From QUBU01 sp014337915 (GTDB lineage: Bacteria; Pseudomonadota; Gammaproteobacteria; Steroidobacterales; GCA-2729495): a DNA stretch of 64,000 bases. Positions 9,129-16,523 of this stretch are shown here, in pieces. Where the stretch lies: the NCBI GenBank assembly GCA_030263395.1, contig SZOW01000007.1, positions 62,001 through 126,000 on the forward strand, written 5' to 3'. The notes below the pieces were generated by a model, which was not told the DNA's origin, searched no databases, and was given only the letters and a program-made list of their open reading frames with translations. Position 1 is the first letter of the stretch. The number at the start of each line of letters is the position of its first letter. A program made the translations under genes and the position numbers.

Positions 9129-9764
9129 GTGCCGACCCTGCGGCAGCTGCGGCTGTACTGGAAGCCAGTGGTGTTCCTGGCGGCATCGTTGCCGCTGCTG
9201 CGGCTGGCCGCGGGCACCGTCGGCCTCGCCGGCGTCCGCCTCGGAGCCAACCCGGTGGAGACCATCCAGGACAGCACCGGCCTCTGGGCCCTGCGCCTGC
9301 TGCTGGCCACGCTGTGCATGACGCCGCTGCGCCAGATCAGCGGCAAGGCCTGGCCGCTGCAGTTCCGGCGCATGCTCGGGCTGTTCGCCTTCAGCTACGC
9401 GGCCCTGCACTTCGCCAATTACCTGTTCCTGGACCGCGCCCTGGATTTCGCCGAGATCACCGGCGACCTGACCCGCCGCCCCTACATCATCGTCGGCGCG
9501 ACGGCGCTGCTGTCACTGGCCGCGCTCGCTGCGACTTCGACCGCGGGCTGGCGCCGGCGCCTGGGGCAGCGCTGGCTGACGCTGCACCAGCTGGTCTACC
9601 CGGCCGGGCTGCTGGTCTGCTGGCACTTCTGGTGGCAGGTGAAGAAGGACGTCACCGAGCCGCTGGTCTACTGCCTGATCCTGCTGGCCCTGCTCGCCTG
9701 GCGGGCCTGGTGGGCACGGCGTGCCCGGCGGGCAGCGGCGCTGCCGGCGGCGGGCGCCGCCTGA
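9129..9764 (+). CDS. msrQ: Heme-binding membrane subunit MsrQ
   Basis: Integral-membrane b-type heme protein (YedZ family, 211 residues, about six helices) that passes electrons from the respiratory chain to MsrP. Conserved histidines lie in YAALHFANYLF, in LHQLVYPAGLL and in CWHFWWQVKKD, as expected for heme ligation. The GTG start at 9129 lies 14 nt after msrP, indicating cotranscription. The C-terminus is Arg/Ala-rich. It ends convergently with glnB, with a hairpin between them. Confidence 0.95.
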   Translation: MPTLRQLRLYWKPVVFLAASLPLLRLAAGTVGLAGVRLGANPVETIQDSTGLWALRLLLATLCMTPLRQISGKAWPLQFRRMLGLFAFSYAALHFANYLFLDRALDFAEITGDLTRRPYIIVGATALLSLAALAATSTAGWRRRLGQRWLTLHQLVYPAGLLVCWHFWWQVKKDVTEPLVYCLILLALLAWRAWWARRARRAAALPAAGAA

Positions 9765-9776
9765 GCATTGCGGGGT

Positions 9777-9794
9777 GGCTGGCCGCAGCCAGCC
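9777..9794. terminator. Hairpin between convergent msrQ and glnB
   Basis: GGCTGG (9777-9782) pairs perfectly with CCAGCC (9789-9794) around a six-base loop, directly between the two convergent stop codons. No T-tract follows on either strand, so this is only a candidate bidirectional terminator or RNA-stabilising stem. Confidence 0.4.
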
Positions 9795-10133
9795 TCAGAG
9801 TGCGCCGTCGCCGGTCTCGCCGGTGCGGATGCGCAGGGCCTGCTCCAGGTCGATGACGAAGATCTTGCCGTCGCCCACCTTGCCGGTGCGTGCCGCCGCG
9901 GAGATCGCCTCGATGGCGCGTTCGACCAGGTCATCGGCCACCGCCACCTCGACCTTGGCCTTGGGCAGGAAGTCGACCACGTATTCGGCGCCGCGGTAGA
10001 GCTCGGTGTGCCCGCGCTGGCGGCCGAAGCCCTTCACCTCGGTGACCGTCATGCCGTTCACGCCAACCTCGGCCAGGGCGTTGCGGACGTCGTCCAGGCG
10101 GAACGGCTTGATGATGGCGGTGATCAGTTTCAT
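9795..10133 (-). CDS. glnB: Nitrogen regulatory protein P-II (GlnB)
   Basis: A 112-residue PII signal protein that integrates 2-oxoglutarate, ATP/ADP and glutamine status. The start MKLITAIIKPFRLDDVR and the T-loop GHTELYRGAEY with uridylylatable Tyr51 are intact, as is the C-terminal signature TGKVGDGKIFVIDLEQALRIRTGE. Similarity to GlnB over the whole length favours GlnB over GlnK. No amtB follows, also consistent with GlnB. It is apparently monocistronic, transcribed leftwards from the 81-bp gap after dacB. Confidence 0.96.
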   Translation of the reverse strand: MKLITAIIKPFRLDDVRNALAEVGVNGMTVTEVKGFGRQRGHTELYRGAEYVVDFLPKAKVEVAVADDLVERAIEAISAAARTGKVGDGKIFVIDLEQALRIRTGETGDGAL

Positions 10134-10214
10134 GCGTAGCCTCTCCCGCTTCCTGTAATGCGCGATCCTTGGGGATTTGCAGGGATTCTAGCAGGTTCCG
10201 CCGCGGGCCCGCCC

Positions 10215-11642
10215 TCAGGGCTGGCGATAGACCCAGCGCAGCAGCGCCTGCTGGGACTCGTCGGCCCAGCCGGTGGAGTTCTGCATCATCGACACCGCGA
10301 ACTTGCGCCCGCCCGGCGTCTGCACATAGCCGGCCAGGGCGTGGACGTTGTTCAGCGTGCCGGTCTTGAGGTGCATGTGGCCGGTGAACTCGGCCCCGCC
10401 GAAGCGGCGCCTTGCGGTGCCGTCCAGCCCGGCCAGCGCCAGCGAGGACTCGAACTCCGAGCCGTAGGGGCCGCGCTCGGCGGCCAGCAGCAGCCGCGTG
10501 AGGCTGCGCGCCGAGATGCGCGTGTCGCGGGTGAGGCCGGAGCCGTTGCCGATGGCCAGTTCCGGGAAGGCCAGCCCCAGGCGCTGCAGTTCTTCCTGCA
10601 CGGCGCGCTGCCCCTTCTCCACCGTGCCCGGTGCGCCGAAGCGCTGGGCGCCCAGCGTCAGCAACAGGTGGCGGGCCATGATGTTGTTGCTGTGCTTGTT
10701 GGTCGCGGTGATGACCTCGGTGAGCGGCACCGATTCCAGGGACGCCAGGATGCGCATGCCGGTCGCGGGGGCCGCGGCACGGCGGTAGCGGCCGCGGATG
10801 GTGCCGCCGCTCTCCTCCCACAGCGCCCGGAACAGGCCATAGGCGTATTCCGGCGCCTTCATCAGGCTGCGCGTCACCCGGTACTCAGCGCACTGCCGGC
10901 TGAAACGGCCGGTGAACGTGGCTTCGTCGTGGCCACCGACGGTCGCCACCGAAAAGTTGATGCGGTTGCGGGTGCCGCCGCAGCTGCCATTGACCAGCTG
11001 CACCTGGTTGCGGACCTTCAGGTTGGCGGGCAGCGGGTCGGCGGTGATCTCCACGCGGTTGTGCGCAGCATCGGGGCGGAACATGAAGTTCACCGCCTGG
11101 AAGTTCACCATCAGCGCGTCGGGAATGACGTTGTAGGTGCTGTAGGGACGGCCATCGAAGTCGCCGGGGTCGGCATCGCCGACATCGAAATAGCTGTTGT
11201 CGATGACCACGTCGCCACGGATTTCGCGTACGCCGCGCAGGCGGATCTCGCGGATCAGCAGCCAGTAGCGCTCCAGCACCAGGTAGGGATCACCCTGGCC
11301 CCTGAGGTAGAGGTCACCGTTGAGCACGCCGCCCTGGGGCGCGCTGGACGCCAGCGCAGTGGTCTTCCAGGTGTAGGTCGGCCCCAGCGACTCGAGCGCC
11401 AGGTAGGTCGTGACCAGCTTGATGGCGGAGGCCGGGTTGCGCGGCGTATCGGCGTTGAAGGCGAGGATCGGCTTGTCCTGGCCGACCTCCTGCACATACG
11501 CGCTGAAGCCCTCCTGCGGAATCCGCGCCCGCGCCAGCGCGGCACTCACCGTGTCGGGCAAGCCCGTGGCCTGGCCGGCCGCAGCAAGCTGTGCAGCAGG
11601 CCACAGCAGGAGGGCCATGACCCACAGTAATGTGGAGCGCAT
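10215..11642 (-). CDS. dacB: D-alanyl-D-alanine carboxypeptidase/endopeptidase (PBP4 family, peptidase S13)
   Basis: A 475-residue periplasmic low-molecular-mass penicillin-binding protein that trims or cleaves peptidoglycan cross-links. It has a signal peptide (LLWVMALLLWPAAQLAAA). The three active-site motifs are SAIK (nucleophile Ser and Lys), SNN in NKHSNNIMARHLL and KTG in MHLKTGTLNN. A large insertion domain between the first two motifs is typical of PBP4. Start ATG 11642 overlaps, head to head, an ATG of the divergent DUF3187 gene. Confidence 0.95.
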   Translation of the reverse strand: MRSTLLWVMALLLWPAAQLAAAGQATGLPDTVSAALARARIPQEGFSAYVQEVGQDKPILAFNADTPRNPASAIKLVTTYLALESLGPTYTWKTTALASSAPQGGVLNGDLYLRGQGDPYLVLERYWLLIREIRLRGVREIRGDVVIDNSYFDVGDADPGDFDGRPYSTYNVIPDALMVNFQAVNFMFRPDAAHNRVEITADPLPANLKVRNQVQLVNGSCGGTRNRINFSVATVGGHDEATFTGRFSRQCAEYRVTRSLMKAPEYAYGLFRALWEESGGTIRGRYRRAAAPATGMRILASLESVPLTEVITATNKHSNNIMARHLLLTLGAQRFGAPGTVEKGQRAVQEELQRLGLAFPELAIGNGSGLTRDTRISARSLTRLLLAAERGPYGSEFESSLALAGLDGTARRRFGGAEFTGHMHLKTGTLNNVHALAGYVQTPGGRKFAVSMMQNSTGWADESQQALLRWVYRQP

Positions 11643-11685
11643 GAATCGCGTTGCCTGGGATAAGGACACAACAAAGGCGGTGATT

Positions 11686-12711
11686 GTGCCGAATCCAGGG
11701 CGCAGGGGTCCAGCACGCAGGCGCGGCAGGCACTGCCAGCTGCTCGCGCTGCTGCTGGCCATGGCCGCCCCGTCGGCCATGGCCAGCAGCGATGCCGGCG
11801 ACAGCGCACGCCTGCCGATGACGGATCGTGGTCCGCTCAACGGCGTGATCGGCGTTCCCGATGGCTGGACCAGCGCAGCGATGCCGGCTGCCGACATCAG
11901 CTGGTCTGTGGTCAACAACGCCGTGGGCCAGCAGTCCAGCCATGAATCCCTGCTGTTCGACGGGGAAACCCAGGCGCTGGTGCTGCGCGCCGGGCGACGC
12001 TTCGGCAGGCGCCTCAGCCTCGGTCTGGAAGTTCCCTGGCTCAGCCACGGCGGCGGCTTCCTCGACCGCTTCATCGATTCCTGGCACGACGGCCTCGGGC
12101 TCGATCCGGGCATCCGGCCCGAGCTTCCCACCGGTGACCTGCACTACAGCTACCTGCGCGACGGCGTGCAGCTGCTGAACCTTCAGCACCAGGCCTCCGG
12201 CCTCGGCGACCTGACCACTTCCGCGGCCTGGGCGCTGGCGGGCGTCGATGCGAGCAGCAAGCTGCCGCTCGTCGAACTGACCACCGACATCCAGTGGGGC
12301 ACCGGCGACGCCGACGACCTCAGCGGCAGCGGCTCCACCGACATCGCCGCCGGCCTGGCCGTCAGAGCACCGGCCGGCGGGCGGCTGGGCTGGTCGCTGC
12401 GTGCGGGCCTGCTCTGGCCCGGCGCCGTGGACGCAGCGCTGCCGGCCGTCGCCGGACAGGTCTACTACTACGAGGGTTCGCTGTCCTGGCGCCTGGTGCC
12501 GACGCTGGACCTGGTGGTGCAGGTACTGGGCCACAGCGGCACCTGGCAGAGCGACCTGAAGCTGCTCGGCGGCCACTCGCTGCAACTCGGGGCCGGGGGC
12601 CACTGGCGCTTCGGCAAGCACTTCGGCCTGCGCTTTGCGGTGTTCGAGGACCTGCGCGTGGACAGCGCGCCTGACTTCGGCCTGGAACTGGCCCTGGCCT
12701 ACCGGCCCTGA
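11686..12711 (+). CDS. DUF3187 family outer-membrane-type protein
   Basis: About 341 residues with an Arg-rich N-terminus, hydrophobic core (LLALLLAMAAPSAMA) and signal cleavage. The mature part shows alternating aromatic beta strands, resembling a small beta-barrel, and fits DUF3187 (SHESLLFDGETQ, WLSHGGGFLDRFIDSWHD). GTG 11686 has AAAGG 8 nt upstream. ATG 11641 is in frame but would start exactly opposite the dacB start. Family function is unknown. Its stop is 9 nt from the convergent stop of the sigma-54 regulator. Confidence 0.75.
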   Translation: MPNPGRRGPARRRGRHCQLLALLLAMAAPSAMASSDAGDSARLPMTDRGPLNGVIGVPDGWTSAAMPAADISWSVVNNAVGQQSSHESLLFDGETQALVLRAGRRFGRRLSLGLEVPWLSHGGGFLDRFIDSWHDGLGLDPGIRPELPTGDLHYSYLRDGVQLLNLQHQASGLGDLTTSAAWALAGVDASSKLPLVELTTDIQWGTGDADDLSGSGSTDIAAGLAVRAPAGGRLGWSLRAGLLWPGAVDAALPAVAGQVYYYEGSLSWRLVPTLDLVVQVLGHSGTWQSDLKLLGGHSLQLGAGGHWRFGKHFGLRFAVFEDLRVDSAPDFGLELALAYRP

Positions 12712-12720
12712 GCCGGCGGT

Positions 12721-14544
12721 TCAGGCCTTGCGGCGCGGGCGCTCGACGCCAAGCGCGCGCATGCGGTCGGCGAGCGTGGTCGGCTTGATGCCGAGCAGTT
12801 CCGCCGCACCACCCTTGCCGGAGATCCGCCCGCCTGCCGCCTCCAGCGCCGCGACGAGGTTGCGCCGCTGCAGGTCGCGCATCTGCTCCTCGGTAATGAA
12901 ACCGGCGGCGGGCGCCGCGCCCGGCGCCACCTCGGCAACCGCCGGTGCCGGCGCAACCCCGGCCTCCGACAGCGACAGGTCCAGGCGCAGCGTGTCACCG
13001 CGGGAGAGGATCACGGCGCGCTCGATCACGTTCTTCAGCTCGCGGACATTGCCCGGCCAGTCGTAGCGCCGCAGGGCTTCCACCTGCCCCTGGGTGAACT
13101 GCGGGACCGGCCGGCCGAACTGCCGGCAGACCTGCTCGAGGAAATGGGCGGCCAGCTGGATGACGTCGTCGCCACGCTTGCGCAGCGGTGGCACCTGTAC
13201 CGGGAAGACGCTGAGGCGGTAGTACAGGTCCTCGCGAAACTCGCCGGCCTCGACCGCCTTCTCGAGGTCCTTGTTGGTGGCCGCGATGACCCGCGCGTCA
13301 ACCTTGCGCGTGCGGTCGTCGCCAACCCGCTCGAACTCGCGTTCCTGCAGCACGCGCAGCAGCTTGCCCTGCAGGGCGAGCGGGATTTCCCCCACCTCGT
13401 CGAGGAAGATGGTGCCGCCATCGGCTAGTTCGAAACGGCCGACGCGGTCGCGGTGGGCGCCGGTGAAGGCGCCGCGCACATGGCCGAAGAACTCGCTTTC
13501 GAACAGCTCGTGGGGAATCGCGGCGCAATTGACCTTGACCAGTGGCCCACTGGCGCGCTGGCTGCGGGCATGGATCGCGTGCGCCACCAGTTCCTTGCCG
13601 GAGCCGGTCTCGCCGATGATGAGCACGCTGGCCGGGGTGCCGGCCACGGCTTCGATCCGCGCCATCATCGCCGCCAGTGCCGGGCTCTGGCCGACGATGC
13701 GGCCGAAGTTCATCGAGACGTTGACTTCCTCGCGCAGGTAGTCGCGCTCGCGCTCGAGTTCCTCCTTGAGCCGCGCGATTTCCCCGTAGGCTTCCCGCAG
13801 GCGGGCCTCGCCGCGATTGCGCTCGGTGACGTCCTTGCTGGCCACCAGCAGCCGGATCACCTCTCCCTTCTCGTTGCGTTCCGCCCGGGCCGAGAGCAGC
13901 ACGTCGATGACATCGCCGTTCTTCGCCACCATCTGCCGGGGCACGTTCTGCACGTCGCCCTGGCTGATCAGTTCGCGCAGCTTGCCGTCGAGCAGCGAGC
14001 GCCGCGACTCGTCGGCGATGAACTCGAGGATCGAGCGCCCGATGACTTCGTTGCGCTGGTAGCCGAGCTTGACGAGCCAGTGGTTGCTGACCGCAGTGAT
14101 GCGGCCCTCGGCATCGATGGTGTGCAGCATCGCCGGCGTGGACTCGTAGAGGTCCAGGTAGCGGCGCTCCAGCCGCTCGCGGTCCGAGGGTTCCTCGAAC
14201 AGCGACACCGAGTAGCGCAGGCTGCTGCCGTCGGGCGTGTACACCGCCACGGTTGTCGCCAGCAGCGGCAGCGTGCGACCGTCGCTGGTGAAGAACTCGA
14301 CCGGGACGTGATCCAGGCGCCCGGTACGCCGGAAGCGCGGCAGGTGCTCCTCCAGGATCCGCTTGGCGCTGGATGGCGTCGCCAGGTCGTCCGGGCGCCG
14401 GCCCCGCAGCTCGGCGCGCCCGTAGCCCATGCGCCGCTCCCATTCATCGGTGACGTCGAGGAAGCGCCCCTCGCCGTCCAGCAACGCGAGCAGGACCGGC
14501 AGGCCGCGAATCAGGGTCGTGTTTTGTTCGTTGGGATCGGTCAC
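12721..14544 (-). CDS. Sigma-54-dependent transcriptional activator, PAS-PAS-AAA+-HTH
   Basis: A 607-residue bacterial enhancer-binding protein. Two PAS domains (about 10-120 and 125-245) are followed by a coiled linker (248-272), an AAA+ domain and a Fis-type HTH (about 555-600). Walker A is GETGSGKE (311-318), the sigma-54-contacting GAFTGA loop is at 358-363, and Walker B is GGTIFLDE near 377. The last residues (GGAAELLGIKPTTLADRM) form the DNA-binding helix pair. There is no receiver domain, so the PAS domains are the likely sensor of a ligand, heme/flavin or redox state. It diverges from a sigma-54 promoter at 14656 with three palindromic sites between, so it very probably controls the small gene at 14724, possibly with autoregulation. 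Confidence 0.95.
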   Translation of the reverse strand: MTDPNEQNTTLIRGLPVLLALLDGEGRFLDVTDEWERRMGYGRAELRGRRPDDLATPSSAKRILEEHLPRFRRTGRLDHVPVEFFTSDGRTLPLLATTVAVYTPDGSSLRYSVSLFEEPSDRERLERRYLDLYESTPAMLHTIDAEGRITAVSNHWLVKLGYQRNEVIGRSILEFIADESRRSLLDGKLRELISQGDVQNVPRQMVAKNGDVIDVLLSARAERNEKGEVIRLLVASKDVTERNRGEARLREAYGEIARLKEELERERDYLREEVNVSMNFGRIVGQSPALAAMMARIEAVAGTPASVLIIGETGSGKELVAHAIHARSQRASGPLVKVNCAAIPHELFESEFFGHVRGAFTGAHRDRVGRFELADGGTIFLDEVGEIPLALQGKLLRVLQEREFERVGDDRTRKVDARVIAATNKDLEKAVEAGEFREDLYYRLSVFPVQVPPLRKRGDDVIQLAAHFLEQVCRQFGRPVPQFTQGQVEALRRYDWPGNVRELKNVIERAVILSRGDTLRLDLSLSEAGVAPAPAVAEVAPGAAPAAGFITEEQMRDLQRRNLVAALEAAGGRISGKGGAAELLGIKPTTLADRMRALGVERPRRKA

Positions 14545-14555
14545 GGCACGAGTCT

Positions 14556-14609
14556 ACGGATTTTCGTGGTTTAATGCCACGGTAATTCGTGAATAACGGA
14601 TTCTCGTAA
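14556..14609. promoter_or_regulatory. Three palindromic upstream activator sites (ACG-N6-CGT)
   Basis: Three related 14-mers occur at 14556-14569 (ACGGATTTTCGTGG), 14579-14592 (ACGGTAATTCGTGA) and 14596-14609 (ACGGATTCTCGTAA). Each contains the palindrome ACG-N6-CGT. Their centres lie about 120, 97 and 80 bp upstream of the predicted start of the sigma-54 transcript, the usual range for enhancer sites. They begin 12 bp upstream of the activator's own start codon. The array is seen directly; binding by the 12721-14544 activator is inferred. Confidence 0.7.
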
Positions 14610-14655
14610 TGGGTGATTTTATCCTAACTGTCTGTTTGATCAACAAATACCGGTT

Positions 14656-14671
14656 TGGCACGGAATCTGCA
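14656..14671 (+). promoter_or_regulatory. Sigma-54 (-24/-12) promoter
   Basis: TGGCACGGAATCTGCA matches the consensus TGGCACG-N4-TTGCA with one mismatch. It keeps the essential GG (-24) and GC (-12) at the correct spacing, and predicts a start near 14682. It lies opposite the activator gene and 52 bp before the small ORF at 14724. An ATCAA at 14639-14643 in AT-rich DNA could be part of a bend (IHF-like) site, but its match is poor. Confidence 0.85.
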
Positions 14672-14680
14672 ATACAAGGG

Positions 14681-14700
14681 CAGGCCCAAGGGTGGGCCTG
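14681..14700 (+). other. 5'-leader hairpin of the sigma-54 transcript
   Basis: CAGGCCCA and TGGGCCTG form a perfect 8-bp stem with a four-base loop. The stem begins essentially at the predicted transcription start. It would stabilise the 5' end or modulate translation of the ORF starting 24 nt later. Confidence 0.6.
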
Positions 14701-14723
14701 AACGAAGCAGGAAAGGCAAGCGT

Positions 14724-14876
14724 ATGGATACCAGGAACGGACACTTCAATTTCTCGGGCGAGCGGATTTCCGCCCTGCTGCTGGCGATCGCGGCCACTGT
14801 GATGGTCTTTGCCGCCATCAATGCCGGGTTCGCGCCGCTCGCGGCCCATGCCGCTGGCAGCGCGCTCGGCGCCTAG
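14724..14876 (+). CDS. 50-residue membrane or exported peptide under sigma-54 control
   Basis: ATG 14724 has a strong AGGAAAGG at ideal spacing. The peptide starts polar (MDTRNGHFNFSGERI) and then has a long hydrophobic segment (SALLLAIAATVMVFAAINAG) and an Ala-rich end (PLAAHAAGSALGA). This fits a single transmembrane helix or an uncleaved or cleaved signal peptide (AHA-A). I do not recognise the family. It is the only ORF downstream of the sigma-54 promoter before the terminator at 15036, so it, the RNA itself, or both are the regulated product. Confidence 0.75.
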   Translation: MDTRNGHFNFSGERISALLLAIAATVMVFAAINAGFAPLAAHAAGSALGA

Positions 14877-14980
14877 CCACCGAGTCCGGAACCCCAGCGC
14901 AGGAGCATTCCGCAACAGCAAAGTATCTTCAGGGTCGCGCCGCAGTCCCCTCCCCCCCTTCGGCAGCGTGACCTGGAAGT

Positions 14981-15030
14981 GACGGCAGGAGATGCCGTCC
15001 GCCGCAGGCTCCCCTCCCTCCAGGAGCCTG
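14981..15030 (+). other. Two consecutive hairpins in the 3' part of the sigma-54 transcript
   Basis: GACGGCA (14981-14987) pairs with TGCCGTC (14993-14999). CAGGCTCC (15005-15012) pairs with GGAGCCTG (15023-15030). Both stems are perfect and directly precede the terminator stem. The 311-bp gap 14877-15187 therefore holds structured RNA, a terminator and the left arm of the RAYT repeat, with no credible ORF. Confidence 0.55.
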
Positions 15031-15035
15031 TCGCC

Positions 15036-15066
15036 AAGGGCTCGCAGCATGCGAGCCCTTTTTTTT
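15036..15066 (+). terminator. Intrinsic terminator
   Basis: AAGGGCTCGC (15036-15045) and GCGAGCCCTT (15051-15060) form a 10-bp perfect stem with loop AGCAT. The transcript then runs into a T-tract extending to 15066. It ends the sigma-54 transcript of about 385 nt, 160 nt past the small ORF. Confidence 0.9.
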
Positions 15067-15078
15067 GGTGCCTTTTTT

Positions 15079-15101
15079 GGTGCCGGTGTTACGGTTTCGG
15101 T
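15079..15101 (+). repeat. Left 23-bp inverted repeat of the RAYT locus
   Basis: Sequence GGTGCCGGTGTTACGG followed by TTTCGGT. Its exact reverse complement is at 16066-16088, immediately around the stop region of the transposase gene. A shorter GGTGCC copy lies just left of it at 15067-15072. Confidence 0.85.
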
Positions 15102-15187
15102 TACTCCACACATAGGCCCGATTCGCTACTCGGCAACGCCGATCGCCTCCGCCAGGATCGGCGGGCAACCCATTCCCGGGAGCAGCG

Positions 15188-16078
15188 GTGCCACGCCCCT
15201 GTCGCATCCATGTCGCCGGCGGCGTCTATCACGCCGTCCTCCGCGGCAACCACCAGCAGGCGATTTTCAACTGCCGTGACGATTACCTGCGCTTCGAGGA
15301 CATCGTCGCCGCGGCAATGGAACGTTACGCTGCGAGCCTGCTCGCCTACTGCTGGATGACCAATCACGTCCACCTCGCGATCCAGGTCGGCGACGCGCCA
15401 CTGGGCAGCATGATGCGCGTGATCGCCTCGCGCTACGCCCGCTGGAGGCAACGGGCCGTGCCTACGACGGGCCACCTGTTCGAGCGTCGTTACCGCGCTC
15501 GGCTGGTCGATGCCGATCGCTACCTGCTGGCGCTGGTGCGGTACGTGCATCGCAATCCGCTCAGGGCGCACCTCGTAGATGATCTGCGCGACTACCCGTG
15601 GAGCAGCCATCATGCTTACCTGGGGGCGCGTCCGCCGGACTGGCTCCGCACCGGGCCGGCTCTCGAACTGCTGGGTTCGACAGCCGCGTCGGCAAGGATG
15701 GCCTACCAGCACTTCATGGCGGAGGAGCCGCCGGCACCGGAGCGCGACGCGCTGAGCCTCGCGCATCGCACGGCGTCGTCGTCCCGGCCAGCGCAGCATC
15801 GGTCGGCCCTTTCAGCGCCCGCCACTCGCCTGGAGCGCCTTCCGCGTAGCCTGGAGGAAATATCCGCCGAAGTCGCGCTTGAGTTCGGCGTCGGCAGCCG
15901 CGAGCTGAAGTCGCGGCGGCGGCATCCAGAGCTGGTGCGGGCACGTGTTGAAATTACGAGGCGTGCGCTACGGGAAGGTGCGGCCAGCCTGTCGCAGGTG
16001 GCACAGCATCTCGGGCGAGCACCATCGACGTTGAGCGACCTGCTGCACAGCGGGAGACACGCGCTACCGAAACCGTAA
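15188..16078 (+). CDS. REP-associated tyrosine transposase (RAYT, IS200-like Y1 family)
   Basis: A 296-residue single-strand transposase-like protein. The HUH metal motif appears in MTNHVHLAIQVG and the catalytic Tyr candidate in ALVRYVHRNPLRAHLV, the standard RAYT arrangement. A C-terminal helical domain of about 90 residues (LEEISAEVALEFGVGSRELK to LSQVAQHLGRAPSTLSDLLH) is a DnaA-like HTH seen in one RAYT subgroup. GTG 15188 has GGAG upstream. The gene is flanked by perfect 23-bp inverted repeats and a REP-like array, consistent with a domesticated, non-self-mobile REP-processing locus. Confidence 0.93.
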   Translation: MPRPCRIHVAGGVYHAVLRGNHQQAIFNCRDDYLRFEDIVAAAMERYAASLLAYCWMTNHVHLAIQVGDAPLGSMMRVIASRYARWRQRAVPTTGHLFERRYRARLVDADRYLLALVRYVHRNPLRAHLVDDLRDYPWSSHHAYLGARPPDWLRTGPALELLGSTAASARMAYQHFMAEEPPAPERDALSLAHRTASSSRPAQHRSALSAPATRLERLPRSLEEISAEVALEFGVGSRELKSRRRHPELVRARVEITRRALREGAASLSQVAQHLGRAPSTLSDLLHSGRHALPKP

Positions 16079-16137
16079 CACCGGCACCATTGGCGCCGGC
16101 ACCATTGGCGGTAACCGTAACCGTAACACCGGCACCG
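16066..16137 (+). repeat. Right inverted repeat and REP-like array of the RAYT locus
   Basis: 16066-16088 is the exact reverse complement of 15079-15101 and overlaps the transposase stop. It runs into two tandem 15-mers (CCGGCACCATTGGCG at 16081-16095 and 16096-16110). GTAACC-type units follow, with a further GTAACACCGGCACC at 16123-16136. These look like REP substrates of the adjacent transposase. Confidence 0.8.
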
Positions 16138-16140
16138 ATT

Positions 16141-16419
16141 CTAGGCGTCGGGTTTTGGTGGGCGTGGCGTGAGGTTGCGGGTTTTTTCCAGCAGTCCGTT
16201 GAGCTGCTCCTTGGTCAGGCGTGCCTTCAGCCGCTCGAGCCAGAGCTTGGCCCAGGCGAACTCGAGCGCGAGGATGGCGAGGCCGAGCGGGATCACCACC
16301 AGCCCGGGGCCGGGCGTCACCAGCATGATCACGCCCGCGAGCACGACGGTGCCGCCGATCACCGCGATCACGATGCGGCGGGCGAGCTGGTAGCCGCGCT
16401 TGCCTAGCTCCGCGAACAA
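16141..16419 (-). CDS. PGPGW-motif transmembrane protein
   Basis: A 92-residue inner-membrane protein of the PGPGW type (PF09656-like). Two hydrophobic segments flank the motif TPGPGLVVIPLGLAILALEF, followed by a basic amphipathic helix (AKLWLERLKARLTKEQL). The last residue of the classic motif is Leu here instead of Trp. An in-frame stop lies five codons upstream, and TTG 16419 is the first usable start (an ATG seven bases upstream is in another frame). Function unknown. Confidence 0.75.
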   Translation of the reverse strand: MFAELGKRGYQLARRIVIAVIGGTVVLAGVIMLVTPGPGLVVIPLGLAILALEFAWAKLWLERLKARLTKEQLNGLLEKTRNLTPRPPKPDA

Positions 16420-16523
16420 CGCTGCATCCCGGGATCAGCGCCGCAGGCGCCGGTGAGCCGCGAATCCGTGCGGCGGCTGTGGCGACCACCATGGCCAGCC
16501 GGCGCCGCCATGACCGTCACCGC

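Noticed and set aside
16111..16137. Tandem GTAACC units resembling a telomere-like or CRISPR-like array
   Set aside because: Only about three short units, contiguous with the RAYT inverted repeat. No regularly spaced repeats with unique spacers exist here or elsewhere in the window.
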